From assembly GCF_015832195.1 (NCBI RefSeq), contig NC_052026.1, forward strand, positions 19,067,013 through 19,131,012: DNA of 64,000 nt, given 5' to 3'. This stretch comes from Motacilla alba alba. Taxonomy: Eukaryota > Chordata > Aves > Passeriformes > Motacillidae. The notes under the pieces were generated by a model that was not told the DNA's origin, did not search any database, and worked only from the letters and a program-made list of their open reading frames with translations. The number at the start of each line of letters is the position of its first letter. Position 1 is the first letter of the stretch. The position numbers and the translations under genes were made by a program. Below, in pieces: positions 1 through 13,300 of this stretch.

Positions 1-477
1 AGGGTGGTCCTGGTGACACCCAGCACACCCAGGATGGTCCCAGTGGCACCCAGGGTGATCCCAGTGGAACCCAGCACACACAAACACAGAGCACAGGGTG
101 TGCCACCAGCCATGTCACAGATTTCCCTTCCCAAGCTTCCAGACTGGGAACTGATAGGAAATGTGGTCAGATGGATCCCAAAAAACCGTCAGAACCTCTT
201 CCCAGCAGCTCTGCGCCGCTGGTGGCTTCTCCACACCTCTGGGGTTGGAAAACCATTGCTGTGGTTCTACAGGGCAGGGCTCAGGGCAGCTTTGGTGTCA
301 CACCAGTGCTGCCAGCAGCTGTGACACTGCTGTCCCAATCCCACCCCGCTGCTCCCCACCACCCAACCCTCTGCTCCCCATTCCGTGACACGAAAAACCC
401 TCGGGGCATCCACGCACCAGAAATAATCCTGTTGCCTTCCCTTCTCCCTTCTCTCCTCTCCACGACTGCCCCCGAAG
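1..477 (+). other. JPH3: JPH3 intron 3, 3' end
   Basis: No coding sequence is seen. The first ~85 bases are a short imperfect tandem array of ~20-base units around 'cccagtggcacccag', cut by the window edge. The last 60 bases form a pyrimidine-rich tract leading to the acceptor AG at 476-477. The long open frame from 171 is intron read in frame with exon 4 and is not evidence of extra coding sequence. Confidence 0.8.
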
Positions 478-1397
478 GGCTCGAATGCCAGCGGCCGAAG
501 CGGCAGAACTCGAGCGATGACATCGAGGTCCTCTCCACCGGGACGCCCCTGCAGCAAGAGAGCCCCGAGCTGTACCGCAAAGGGACCACCCCGTCCGACC
601 TGACCCCCGAGGACAGCCCGCTGCAGAGCTTCCCTGCCAGCCCCTGCTCCACGCCGCCCCTCGGCCCCTCCTGCAGGAACAAGAGCGCCCACTTCTCCAG
701 GCAGGTCTCGGTGGACGAAGAGAGGGGAGGCGAGATCCAGATGTTGCTGGAGGGGCGTGGCGGGGATTACCTGCGCCCCAACAGCTGGAGCGAAGAGAAG
801 GTGGGCGGGAGCCGCGCCGGGAGGAGCGGGACGATGCGCAGCGGGCAGCTGGGCTCCACCGCTGGCCCCGAAGACTACAGAGGTCGGAGCGGGGGACACA
901 AACATTCGGCCTCCAACCACAAGCCGAGAGAGAGGTGGACAGATTCCCCAGCCACGGTTTCATGGACTTCCCACCACAGGTCCCACAACCACAGCTCAGG
1001 GAGCTCCAAGCTGCTTGAGCTGGACGAGGAGAAGATGAGCAATTACGAGATGGAGATGAAGCCCCTCATGAGGATGGATTCTTATATGCAAGAGATTCAC
1101 ACCCAAAAAAGACACTACAGCAAAGGGGGGGGCTGCAGGAGCGTGGCTGACGAGCACCGCGGGGAAGAGCGGGGCTTCGGGGTTCAGAGACTGAGGTCTA
1201 AGTCCCAGAACAAAGAGAATTTCAGGCCAGCTTCCTCTGCCGAGCCCACGGTGCAGAAACTGGAAAACCTGAGATTCGGGGACAAAGCTGAACCTCGGCT
1301 ACTGAGGTGGGACTTAACCTTCTCCCCGCCACAGAAATCTTTACCTGTTGCACTAGAATCTGAAGAGGACAGTGGGGATGCGCTCAAATCCAGTACG
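478..1397 (+). CDS. JPH3: JPH3 exon 4 (cytoplasmic linker, about 306 codons)
   Basis: The acceptor AG lies at 476-477 and the exon starts with the last two bases of a codon (phase carried from exon 3). The donor is ACG|GTGAGT with GT at 1398-1399, and the exon ends on a complete Thr codon. It encodes the low-complexity cytoplasmic linker that follows the second MORN block. Conserved islands (DDIEVLSTGTPLQ, HFSRQVSVDEERGG, QNKENFRPASSAEP, LLRWDLTFSPPQKSLPV) are separated by divergent Ser/Gly/Arg-rich stretches. Compared with human JPH3 as I remember it, the part before the HYSKGG motif carries a few extra residues. G-runs near 1126-1133 may be prone to sequencing error, but the frame stays open to the donor. 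Confidence 0.95.
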
Positions 1398-4300
1398 GTG
1401 AGTGAGGCACTGGGTGTGGAATTCTGGCCTGCAAGCCTTGGGCTGTTGTGGGGCTGAGTGCAGCAGGATGGGAGGGAAATTCGGAAAATGTGAATTCTCG
1501 TGGGTTTGTGCCTTGACTCCCCTCTGCTCCCTTCTCCCACCCTGCTGGATGTTGGTGTGGAGTGTTCCACAAAGGCTGTGGTGGGACCAGCAGGGTTTTC
1601 CCTGGAGGATGGAGTTTTGCAGCCCAGCCCCTGGGCCAGCAATAAAAATCCATTATTGCTGGGAATTTGGTGGGAAAGCTGCAGGAGCAGGCAAGGCATT
1701 GGTGATGCTTCCTTGGGCTATGGTTATGGCCACAGAGCTTCCTGCTGCTCCAGGACAGCTCCTTGTGAGACATCCCACCCTGGGCTCCTCATTTTGGGGG
1801 AGATAAGGACACTTTGGCTGCTGGGAAGGTGTTCAGGAGAGAAGACAGAGCGATCTTAAAAGCTGCTGCAAAGTGGAAGGGAATAATCTGTTCTCCACGA
1901 ACAGAATTAATGGGCTTAAAGTCAAGGAGGGTGAGCCATTAACCATGGCTAATGAGGTGAGGGCTGTAATGAACTGCCTGGGGAGGGGGGGTCTGAGCTT
2001 GGACATCACCAGCTCAGACAGGACCCGGACAGAGCTGAACCTCCTCAGGAGAAGGCTGAGCTGGGTGGGTTTTAGGTTTTTTTAAGTCTTGTTTTTTGAG
2101 GATTCCTGGATTTCCCATTAGAAGCTTCCTCACTTGTCGTCCCCGTTGGTTGGCATTGACAGGAGAGGTGGTGGGATCCTCTGGGAGCACTGGGGAAGCC
2201 AGCACTGCCCCAAACTGTCCCTTGTCCCTTACCCACACACAGGGCAGGGCTGGAGGTGTCCCATGAGGATGCCCCAGACCTACCCAGGAGAAATGGAAAA
2301 CCTGTCACGCTCAGGAGGTGACATTTCAGCAGGAAGGAGCTACATCTCCCTGTCAGGGGAGCACAGGATGGTGCCTGGTCACGAAACTGAAATGAATTTG
2401 TCAGTCAGGCTGAAAATTCAGGAGAGAGGCATCGAGGTGTGTGAGGTGTGGTGACATTTGCCATGGCTGCAGTGTCCCTGCTCCTCCAGCACCTGCCAGC
2501 AGAGCCAAAGTGCAGAGAGAGGAGGGAGCAGCCTGGGATGCAGGAAGGATGGATCTGCCCCAGCTTCCCCGCTTGGGCTGTGGATAAATCCCCCCCAGAG
2601 CAGCCTGGGATGCAGGAAGGATGGATCTGCCCCAGCTTCCCCGCTTGGGCTGTGGATAAATCCCCCCCAGAGCAGCCTGGGATGCAGGAAGGATGGATCT
2701 GCCCCAGCTTTCTGGATGGAGCTGTGCTAATTCCCCCCAGAGCAGCCTGGGATGCAGGAAGGATGGATCTGCCCCAGCTGCCCTGCTGATAGATCCCCCC
2801 AGCAGCTCTGGAGCTCTCTGCCTCCCCATCCCTGGGGCTCAGGCTCAGCAGCTCCCACCCAGCACCGAGGGGGAGCTGAGCACGGGGGCTCCACAGGACA
2901 CATCCTGCAGCCCTGGAAAACCAGAGCCATGCAGGCTGTCCTTGCCTGCCTGGGAAGCACTGGAGACATGACAGGCAGCATTAGGAGCCTGACAGGCTCC
3001 CAGAGGGGAAGAGCAGCAGCAGTAATTGCACAGACACAGCCCTGGCAAGGCTGTGGGATGCGCAGATGTTCCAGCACCTTTGACAACACAGCCTGGGAGA
3101 CACAGGGTCCCCAGGAGGGATGAAACCACCGTTTCTCCTCGCTGAGAGACACGTGATTTTGGGGAGATCACTGGCACAAGCAGCCCTGGGCTGTGTCCCC
3201 ACCCAGCCCATCAGATGTGCTCCCACCTCGGAGCTGTCACAATAAACCTCCCTCCACATGGCTGGAGGCAAACTGCCACCAAGACATTCCCAGCCATTCC
3301 CAGCGAGTCCTGGCCACTAAGCAAGGGCCCAGCCTGCGTGGAGAAGTGCATGGAAAAGCCATTAGGATGCACATCCTACTTTGGAAGTGCTGGAGCTGTG
3401 GAGCAGCATGTTCAGTTTTCTCACATTCATAACCGAGGGTGGAACAGATGGCGAAGGTTTGGGAGGAAGCTAATGTAATACAGAGGAAGAGATAATATGT
3501 GGATTTAAATAACCCACAATGCCAGCAACAATTTGTTCTAGCAGGAATTGCACGGTGCTAGCAGGGTTTTGTTCCAGTGGCCTGGCAGGGAGGGGGTGGC
3601 TGGACAGGAGCAAGGGAATGTGTAGGGGAGGAATGGGAGGTGCAGGATCTGTGCTCCAACCTCCTGCCCAAACCCGTGACCTCACCTGCACCTGCCATCA
3701 GCAGCATTTCAGACTTCAGGGAGCGGTGAATCCCTGAGGAGGAGGAGGAGGGGAAGGCTGAGGGGGAAGGATTTATCCCACAGACCCCACATCAATCTCC
3801 ACGCAGCACAGGACACTCACACACTCCATCCTGCAAACCCCCATTGCATCCTGCTCCAGCTCCACATCCCCCCCACAGCAAATCAAGGCTCCGCAGTCCC
3901 CCCAAAAGCCCAAATTCCCCTTCCCTGGGGCCTGGCAGGGCAAGGCAGCTGTGGGCAAGTGTGTGAGAGCCCACACTGCTCCAGCCTCTCCCCTGGGTGC
4001 CAGCAGTGCCAGCTCCCTCGAAGGGAGGGGCTCAAAGGGCAGCTCCCAGCTCCCACCAGCTGGGCTCCCAGGGAAAGGAGCTGCCATGAGCAGGAGGGAT
4101 GCTCAGAGCTGAGCACGGCTATTTTTGCCCTACCTGAGGTATCCCTGAGCAGAAGCGAGGTCACCCTCACAGCTTAGCTTGTTTTAAAAATAATCTGCCC
4201 TAAACCAGCTCTGCACAAGCCATCCATGAGCCCAGGGCTTGGCTCTGTGCTGGAGTGGCAGCTCCAGCTTCCAGAGGCAGCACACCTCTGGCAGTGCTGG

Positions 4301-7300
4301 AACGGGCTGGGGGTGCAGGTCTCACAAAAACACACCCCAAAATTATCATTGCTCCTGATTCCTGTCTGAAAAACAAGCTGGGAGCCACGTGGCCTTGAAT
4401 CCAAGCTTCTCCAAAGCTTCACAGGCAGGGATGCAGACTCCACAGAGGAGTCTGTAGGAGCTGTAGGAACTTTGTTCTCCTCTGCCACTTTTCCCCAGTC
4501 CTTTAAAAGAAGCTCCCAGAACCACCCCCCTTTGTTGGGGCTGCACACCAAGAATTGAAAAATCCTCCCATAAAGGTCATTTCTTGAGGCCACGGCTCAG
4601 TAACGTTGATGAAATTCAGCCCTGCTTGGTGTTGGCTCTCAGGGGATTTGGGGGTTTTGGGGTCACTGAGCCACACAAATGTTTTAAAATGACATTTAAG
4701 GCCACCTGATCTCTCTGTGCCGCTGTGGGCACTGACCCAAGCATCCAGAGGACAATCTCAGAGCAATTCTCAGTGTTGGGGCAGAGGAAAACGGGAGCCA
4801 ATGTGCCAGGACAGGTGCCGGTGTTGTGGGATTAAGGGATTTATGGGAATGTCCCCATCCTTCCTGGCCTTAAAGGCCCATGAGGCACAAAGCCTGGATG
4901 CTTCACAGGTTCCTCTGAGGAGAACTAAAACGGGAAAAGAAAAAAGGAATTGAGAGACTGGAAAGGGAAAGGAGCTTTCTAAAATGCCAGCGAGCGTTTT
5001 ACCCACAAACCACAGCCCGTGGCAAGGCTGGGGAGGAAGAGAAAGGAGCAGATCTCCTTTCCTGCAGGTGCTGCACATCTGCCGCTTCTGGAGGGGAGGA
5101 GAAGCGCTTTGGGCACGGACCAGCTCAGCGGGAAGGGTCGGGCTGATCCATCACCCCCTGTCCCCCTGAGCAGCGGCGACCCCCAGCTCTCCCAGAGCCT
5201 CAGGGACCGCCCTGCTCCGCCTGAGGGCACCGGGGGCGTGAGGGGGCTCAGGGCCGGCCCTTCACGGACCTGTCCCACAGCACCCCAGGGATGTGAGGGG
5301 GCTCAGGGCCAGCCCTTCACGGTGCCCTGTCCCACAGCACCCCAGGGGCGTGAGGGGGCTCACGGCCGGCTCTTCACGGTGCCCTGTCCCAAAGCACCGC
5401 GGGATATGAGGGGGCTCAGGGCCGGCCCTTCACGGTGCCCTGTCCCACAGCACCTAAGGAGCGTGAGGGGGTTCAGGGCCGGCTCTTCACGGTGCCCTGT
5501 CCCACAGCACCTAAGGAGCGTGAGGGGGTTCAGGGCCGGCCCTTCACGCTGCCCTGTGCCACAGCACCCCAGGGGCGTGAGGGGGCTCAGGGCCGGCTCT
5601 TCACGGACCTGTCCCACAGCACCCCAGGGATGTGAGGGGGCTCAGGGCCAGCCCTTCACGGTGCCCTGTCCCACAGCACCCCAGGGGCGTGAGGGGGTTC
5701 AGGGCTGGCTCTTCACGGACCTGTCCCACAGCACCCCAGGGACGTGAGGGGGTTCAGGGCCGGCTCTTCACAGTGCCCTGTCCCACAGCACCCCAGGGGC
5801 GTGAGGGGGTTCAGGGCTGGCTCTTCACGGACCTGTCCCACAGCACCCCAGGGACGTGAGGGGGTTCAGGGCCGGCTCTTCACAGTGCCCTGTCCCACAG
5901 CACCCCAGGGGCGTGAGGGGGTTCAGGGCCGGCTCTTCACAGTGCCCTGTCCCACAGCACCCCAGGGGCGTGAGGGGGTTCAGGGCCGGCTCTTCACGGA
6001 CCTGTCCCACAGCACCCCAGGGACGTGAGGGGGCTCAGGGCCAGCCCTTCACGGTGCCCTGTCCCACAGCACCCCAGGGGCGTGAGGGGGTTCAGGGCCG
6101 GCTCTTCACAGTGCCCTGTCCCACAGCACCCCAGGGGCGTGAGGGCAGCGGCCCAAAGCCAGCCCTGGCTGTTCCCCGCAGCGTCACACGGAGCAAATCC
6201 CAGCCCAAACGCAAAAATTCCTGGGGAAAGAACCGCAGCAGAGGCTCTGAAGGCACCTCCCGGCTGAGGGATCTCCGAGAGCCCCCCGTGGCCCCGCGGG
6301 GGTGGCGGCGAGGGATCCCGGCAGCCTCTCCCTCCCTCCCTCCCTCCTCCGGCAGCGAGCGGCAGAGGGTTGGATTTGCCAGCAGATATTGCAGGCAGGT
6401 TTCGCTGTCGCTGGGGAGAGGCAGGAGCACGCAGCCAATCTGCAGGGAGCTGCCGGGGCTGCGGGCAGGGGCTGGGCACAGCCTCCCCCGGCACGGCAGC
6501 GGGGATGGAGCCCGGCACCGGCACCTCCCCGCTGGAGCTGCCCTTGCTGTTGCAGTACGACACGAAATGAACCGCACTCGCACGCTGAGATGTCCAAGGC
6601 AAAAAAAAAAAAAAAAAACACGTTTATTTCCTGATTTCGATATTTATAGAATTTCAAAAGTGACCGTGGATTGGAGGATGGAATTGCTGCCTCTCCAACC
6701 ACACTGGTCAAACCAACAGTCTATCAATTCTCTCTTCATCCAGAAAGGATTGCAAAACAAGCATTATTTACATGAAAAGTGCGTGAGAAACTCCATTACA
6801 AACACGTAAACATCAGAAGGCTTAGAAGAACTTTAGAAGAACAGGGTGAAACCCTTGCCAGAGCTGCCAGGTTATTCCTGAAGGGATTTGTCCCAGGTGG
6901 AGATGAATTTTCCATCCTTTTTTAGGCACCTTTATCCCTAAAGGTTGTAAAATGAGTTTAAAATCAAACCTGGGTGTTTTCTCCACCCCAGCCTGTTTGG
7001 GGTGTGGAGCTCCCCTGTGCATGGAGGTGCTCCCATTTGGCTGCTTTGGGATGAAGGGACCTGGGGAATTGTTTGGCATTAACCTCCCTGGGATTAAACC
7101 CTGTGATCTATCCCTGTGGCTTTCCAGCTTCAGGTTTTCCCATTTATTTCTTTTCCCATCGGGAGCCATCCCCAGGTCTCCCAACACAATTATCCCTGGG
7201 TTTTCCTTATTCCTCTCATCTCAACCAACCAGATTCACCTCAATCCCAGCTGGCAGCTGCGTGCCCAGACAAACATAAGCCATAATTTCGTGGGAATAAG

Positions 7301-10300
7301 GAGGAAGAGGAGTTCTGTTGCCATCACAGCTCTGGAATGAGGCAGGGCTGAGCATTGCTGCAGGGGTTGTCTCTTCTTAAGACAAATAATAATCACAAAC
7401 TGTTCCTCCTCTAATCCCTTTCGTGTTCAGACAACCTGAGGTAAATAATCTTCAGAGAGAAATGGGATGTTCAACTCGACAGGGTCCTTTTCAACGCCTT
7501 TTCATCTCCAGGGCCTTTGATGTACCCAGGAGCACCTTCCTGGCTCTGCTCCTGTCACTGGATATGGGGGTTGAGCCCAATTCCATCTCTTAGCTTGGGA
7601 AATGTGGGGCCAAACACCAGCTTTTGACTGCATTCGAACCAAATTTTAACTGCTGTTTTTAGAATAAAAATGTTGAAATGACAGCTTCAAGCATACCTAA
7701 ACAAACACACTGAGCTCAGTCCCAGCACCTGGAAGGTGAGGATTGAACTGGGGTGACACATCAGTTCTTTAAGAGACTAAAGGATCTCTAAGATCCTTTT
7801 TTAAGCCCTTTTTCCCCTAGAAGCAGGTTTTTTCCATCCCACCCAACTCACTTTTACTCAGACAAGCACTTTTAGCATCTCCTGGGCCCCTTCCTGGAGC
7901 CACAGGAGCTGCTGCAATCCGCTGGAGAAAGCCAAGTGGCTCCCTGATGTTTCCTTTGCTAAATGCTCCTTAACCATTTCACAGAGCCTGTTCCTGGCAA
8001 TGATGTGACAATTCAGCACAAATGTCACCGAGCTGCTAAGTTTGCAGCCCTTTCTGCAGTGCTGAGGCTGGAAAATGGTGCATATCTATATTTTCTTTTT
8101 TTTTTTTTTTTTTTTTTTTTGCTGATCCAAGTCCTTAGTAATTACACTTAATAGATCCCAGAGGGATTCCTAGGTAACCTGCACTCTGGTTTCCATGGCA
8201 GAGAGGCAGAGCTTGTACCCTGTGATAACAGATAATAATGGATTGCTAATGCTTAAATTAATTATGCCACAATTGCATTTGTAAACCAGCTGTCCGTCGT
8301 ATTCCCAGAAAAACCCTGGAGTTGCTACACAACAGTTCCAGGATAAAAACAAACAAGGCAGAGGGGCAGGGATTACTCTACAGCTACAATTACTGTTATT
8401 ACTCCTGTGCCATAACTGTTCCTATTTTAGTGTTTCCATGGGTTAAGGTCTAAGTTTATGTTCTTTAAGCTTGGAAGCAAAGCTTAAAAATCCTTGGAGA
8501 GCCAACCTGTTGATAGAGAAGGATCCTTTTGCCCGGCGGATATTGGTGTAAATTCCCATCCTTTTGTTTTCCTTCTCCTGTGAAGGACTCCAGGGATATT
8601 ATCATTTAAAAAAATTGCAATTTGGCCCCACCAAACTGTGACAGCAACAGGCAAAGCTGCAAATCAGAGGCCGTGTCTCCTCTTTTCAAAGGCTCCTGTT
8701 GGAGGTTGGAGCGCAGTGGGAAGGGTTTAAAAGCCACTGCTTTTAAAGCACTGGTTCTTTGCTGCAGCAAAAGGGAGTTCAGTGCCCTGCAGCCAGGCTG
8801 GGCTCAGCAAAGCCTCTCTCCCAAAGCTCAGCTCCGGCACTGAGCCATCTCCTGCCCAGGCACGGAGCAGGAATGATGCTCAGGGCTGTCACATCTCCCA
8901 GGCCATCCCTGCCACGGGAGGGGAGAAGAGCAAACCTTGCCCCTGAGCAGAGGGGAAGGCAGTGAGACCTCACGAGACAGAAATCAGGCAGATATAAGCA
9001 TTGAGAAGTGCAGCAGACTCCATAACTGGAGCTAAAACAGAAGATTTGGAGGGGCAAAACTGCTTATCCAGCAGCAGATGCCATTCCCTGCCATTCCCAC
9101 CTGGACAGCAGCACACGGGGGAGGGGGTTAAAAAGAGGGAGCTGTAAAAAGAAGGCAGAATTTGTGAGCTGGATTTGAGCTGGTTGGTTTGAAGGTCTCC
9201 CATCTGCCTGGTCATCCTGTTCCTGGGGTGGGAATTGTGGCAGATCCGGTGCCTGCAGTGGCAAAGGAAGGATTTTCTCCTGCCCCTGCCCTGCCCGGGG
9301 CTGCAGGATGCCAACAGGCCCAGCCTGAGCAGAACCTCTGTGCACAGGGATCCAGGGGTGCCAGTGTGAGCAGGGGTTGGATCCCCCCAGTTTTCCAGCT
9401 GAGGGCACAGCTTTGATGCCATGTGTGTAAATCACAGAACCACGGGATCATTTATTTGGAAAATGCTCTGGAATTGAATCCCACCATTCCCCCAGCACTG
9501 CTCCATGTCCCCAAGTGCCACATCCACACAGCTGCAGGGAGGGGGACTCCACCACTGGGTGAAGAATTATCCCCAAATATCCCATCTGAACCTCCCTGGT
9601 ACAACCAGAGGCCGATTCCTCTTGTCCCGTTGCTGTTTCTTGGGAGAAGTGACCAGTGAAGGCTGAGCTCCCTCCCCAGAGGGCTGGACCTCGGGTGCTG
9701 GACCTCGGGTGCATCCCCAGAGTGAGGGAACAGGGAATTGGAGCACCCCAAAGCGAGGGAACAGGGAATTGGAGCACCCCAAAGCGAGGGAACAGGGAAC
9801 TGGACCAGGGGCAGTGCTGGCTGTGCTATTTTGGCAGGGAATTCCTGTGTGGAGCAGCCCAGGGATGGGGCTGAGCCCCCCCTGGCTGCGGGGCCGGGGC
9901 AGGAGCTCGTTCCGTGATTTGGCGGGGCCGTGCCAAGGCAAACAATGACACTGATAATCGCCTGCAATCTGTTATTATATTACCAGCAGCTCAAAAACCC
10001 TAAAACCCAATAATCTTCTGAAATGCAGCTAATCCCTCCCAGCGCCAGCAAGGCCGGGCTTGGCACGGCCGGGCTAGGGAAGGGAAGGAGCAGCGAGCAG
10101 GGGTGGTTGCTGCCTTTGGAAGCTTTTCGTGGCACAGGAGGAGAGGTTTGCCGGGAGCAGCCAGCCCTGGATGGGTACCTGGCTGCTCTCCGCAATCCCT
10201 GCCTTGGCTTGGCTGCCTTTGACCCTGTTGCTAAGCTACAAATATGCCTTTCCAGCAGGCTCCAGCATCCTCGCTCCCACCCACTCCCAAACGCCAGCTG

Positions 10301-13300
10301 AATCAGGCTGCTCGGAACAGAAACCATCCCCGGGCAGCCGGGAGCTGCTTTTTTCCGTTCCTTTTCCAGCAGCTCTGCAGAGTCACCCAGGGAAAGCTCC
10401 CAAGGGGTGCCCAGCCCTGTCCCCACTCCATCCCGGCGACGTGGGGAGTGCCAGGAGGGGGCAGGAGCTCGGGGAAAAGTGTTCGGAGCATCCCAGGGCT
10501 GGGATGCAGCAGGAATAGCTGAGGATCCCAGCAAATCCAAGAAAAAGCAACCACCCACCTGCTGCCAGCAGCACTCGCCCCGTGTGAGCCACGTTCACAC
10601 CGTGGCACCAGGGATGAGGTGCCAGGAGGGATGAGGTGCCAGGAGGGATGAGGTGCCAGGGATGTTTTCCTGACCAGTGTCCTACAGAAGGATATGTTGG
10701 AGGGCTGGCTGCAGTGCCCTGACGTTGTGGGGTCCCACAGGATTGTCCAGAACGTGCTCCAGGGGAAGCAATGGATGCTCCCTGAGGGATTGAACCTTTC
10801 CTGGGATGTTCAGCCCAGCTGGGGTGGGGTTTGCACAGGGCAGCTGCAGTGAGGTTCCTGCAATGCTTTCCAGGTGAAATCACAGAATCCTGGCCTGGTT
10901 TGGGTTGGAAGGACCTTAAAGTTCCTCCCATCCCACCCCTGCCGTAGCAGGGACACCATCCCAGGGTGCTCCAAGCCCTGTCCGACCTGGCCTTGGGCAC
11001 TGCCAGGTGGTTCCCAGGAGCTTCATTGGGTCCATATAAACTCAGGAAAGGTTATTAGAGCATTCCCAAAATGTTGCCTGAACATGGACCCCTGTGTGCT
11101 GGCCTGATGTCCAGGATACCTGGAAAACAACTGTGTTCATTGGGAAATGTCCTGGACACTTCAAACCATTTCCAAACTAAGATCCCATATAATCTGCTTT
11201 TTTGGATTTTTTTCCTTTTTATTGACCACCTGATAACCAACCAATTTTAGTTCTGTTTTTAAGGCCAGAATTCCTACGGGAGTGGCATGGGATGATCCAT
11301 GATCCATCAGGGGGTACAGCCAAGTGTTTGTTTGGCAGCTTCAAAAATCCTCCAAGGGTTCCTGGGCACTTTGGGAGGTGTCCATTGGGATCTGCTCATC
11401 CCCAGAGCTGCCTGGACTCCCCAGAGCAGATTCTCCTGGATTCTCCCCAGATTCTCCTGGAATCCCTGCAGAATTCCAAGGATCCATCTAACTCCTGTCC
11501 TTCTCTTTCTCTTGCAGGGTTCAGCTCCCATCCTGGTAGTCATGGTGATCTTACTAAATATTGGAGTCGCCATTTTGTTTATTAACTTTTTCATCTAATT
11601 CAAGACTGTCTTGTTTGCAAAAATAACAGTTACATGTATGAATGGGAGAAAAAAAAAAAACCAACAAAAACAAAACAAAAAAAAAATTCCAGAACCAAAC
11701 AACAACAAAAAAGAAAAAACAAAGGGAAAAATCATAACTCGAACTGTCCTCTGACAATTTCCAAGTCTTTTCACAGAAGAACAACAAATGATCGAGTCTC
11801 ACTCACAGTTTGCCTTTTTTCCTGGGTAATGTTTTTTGGATTTTAGCCAAAATTCTTTGCTTGTATAACACTATGCTGTGTGGCATGGCAAAATGCTATC
11901 AACACTCTGCCCCCCCAACACTGGGAAGGATGAGAAGGAATCCCAACAAAAGAAAAAACCTCGTTTCCCTTCCCCTCACCCCCACCCCCCAAAAGAAAAA
12001 AATTGTCTTTGTAACAACAGCAATGAACCCCAAAATGGAGATGAGACAAGGGGACCATGGGGAGAGTTTGGGTGGAGTGGGGACGGGTTCTGGGATGCTC
12101 CAGGCTGAGTCTCCCAGGGAAATCCACAACAGCTTTAATGATAAATGGGAGAAAAAAGCAGAACCAGGCTTTTCACCCTTTGGAAATGGAGGAATGCTGC
12201 TGTGAGAAGGAGGAGAGAAGGAGCACAGGGAAGGAATGAGCCCTGTCTGGATGGGAAGATGGCAGAACAGGCCCCATTCTGATCCTTGTTTTTAAAACAA
12301 AAATTGGCTTTTTGCAGAATTCCTCGGGGCAGGGGGGAATAGGGAACACGAGGTGTGAGCAGCAGCCCCAGCACCCTCCTGCCTTCACTCCTCCTCCCCA
12401 GGCTGCTCCTCACCCATGGCAAGGCAGGAAAACCACCCAGAGCTACTTTTAATTCACAGCCAGTTTCTCCTGGCTAAAAATTCCCCCAAAAACCCCCTTG
12501 GAGGCACCTCCAGCAGCACGGATGGAGTGGCTGATGGTGCTGTGCTGGTGAGGAGCATCCAACCCATCCCATCCCAAAAAATGTGCACAGGGAGCAGGGT
12601 GGGGAGGGACAGGGGACAGAGGGCTCAATTCCAATCCGCTGAGGATGACAATAAAACAAAACCAAGCAAAAATCCAACTGTTTCTCAAAGGCACCTGGGG
12701 AGGAGCACCTGGAGCATGTCCCAGAGAGGAGGGAGAGGGTGGTGGGTTTGTCTCTTACATCTTGCTGTGGACTGTTTCAGACATCATGCTTGGGCTCTGA
12801 GCATGTAGTATTTTGCACTTTGTAATGCAGGATGTATATTCCAGCTTCCAACATGTCCCTGTATTAAAAAAAAAAAAAAAAAAAAAGGAAAAAAAAAGAA
12901 GAAAAAAAGAAAAAAAAAAGAAAAAAAAAGAAAATCAAACCAAACATCATTGGCAATGGCAGCCTCTAAGGATGTATTTTCTTTCTTTTTTTTTTTTCTA
13001 TGTCACTTAATTTGTTCGTTTCTACCATCTTTGTACTATGCCGGCCTTGATTTTTGTCCCCTCCCTGTCCCCACGGATAATCTGCATACTCATTAAAGAT
13101 GCGTATCCCTGTTCTGAGCTGTCCTGGTGCCGATCACACAGCGTGCTCTCAGCTCCAGCCCTGGGCAGAGGCGCTCCCCGAGCTCCCGTCCCTCCCCTCG
13201 GTGCTCCCCCACCAGCAGCTCCTTTGGGATTTGGCAGGGCCAGGGACCAAATCCCACCCTCATCCCCCCCTGCAGCTGCAGGAGAAGGGTGCAGGAGGGT

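Larger units (their letters stand above)
1398..11517 (+). other. JPH3: JPH3 intron 4
   Basis: This intron of about 10.1 kb separates exon 4 from the membrane-anchor exon. It contains a 72-bp minisatellite (2529-2805), a 55/57-bp minisatellite (5225-6150), a GC-rich unique block ending in A(18) (6150-6620), a long T run (8097-8120), a 31-bp triple repeat (9722-9806), an 18-bp triple repeat (10611-10665) and two CR1 tails (9430-9690, 10875-11030). Between 6650 and 8600 it is AT-rich and mostly unique. I find no supported exon in it. Confidence 0.85.

Noticed and set aside
171..477. Upstream in-frame extension of JPH3 exon 4
   Set aside because: The conserved JPH3 sequence begins only after the AG at 476-477, and the upstream part is a pyrimidine-rich intron end.
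5019..6809. Long open frames of 242 and 317 codons
   Set aside because: They are created by the 55/57-bp array, where more than one frame is free of stops. The peptide is only the repeat unit and there is no splice or homology support.
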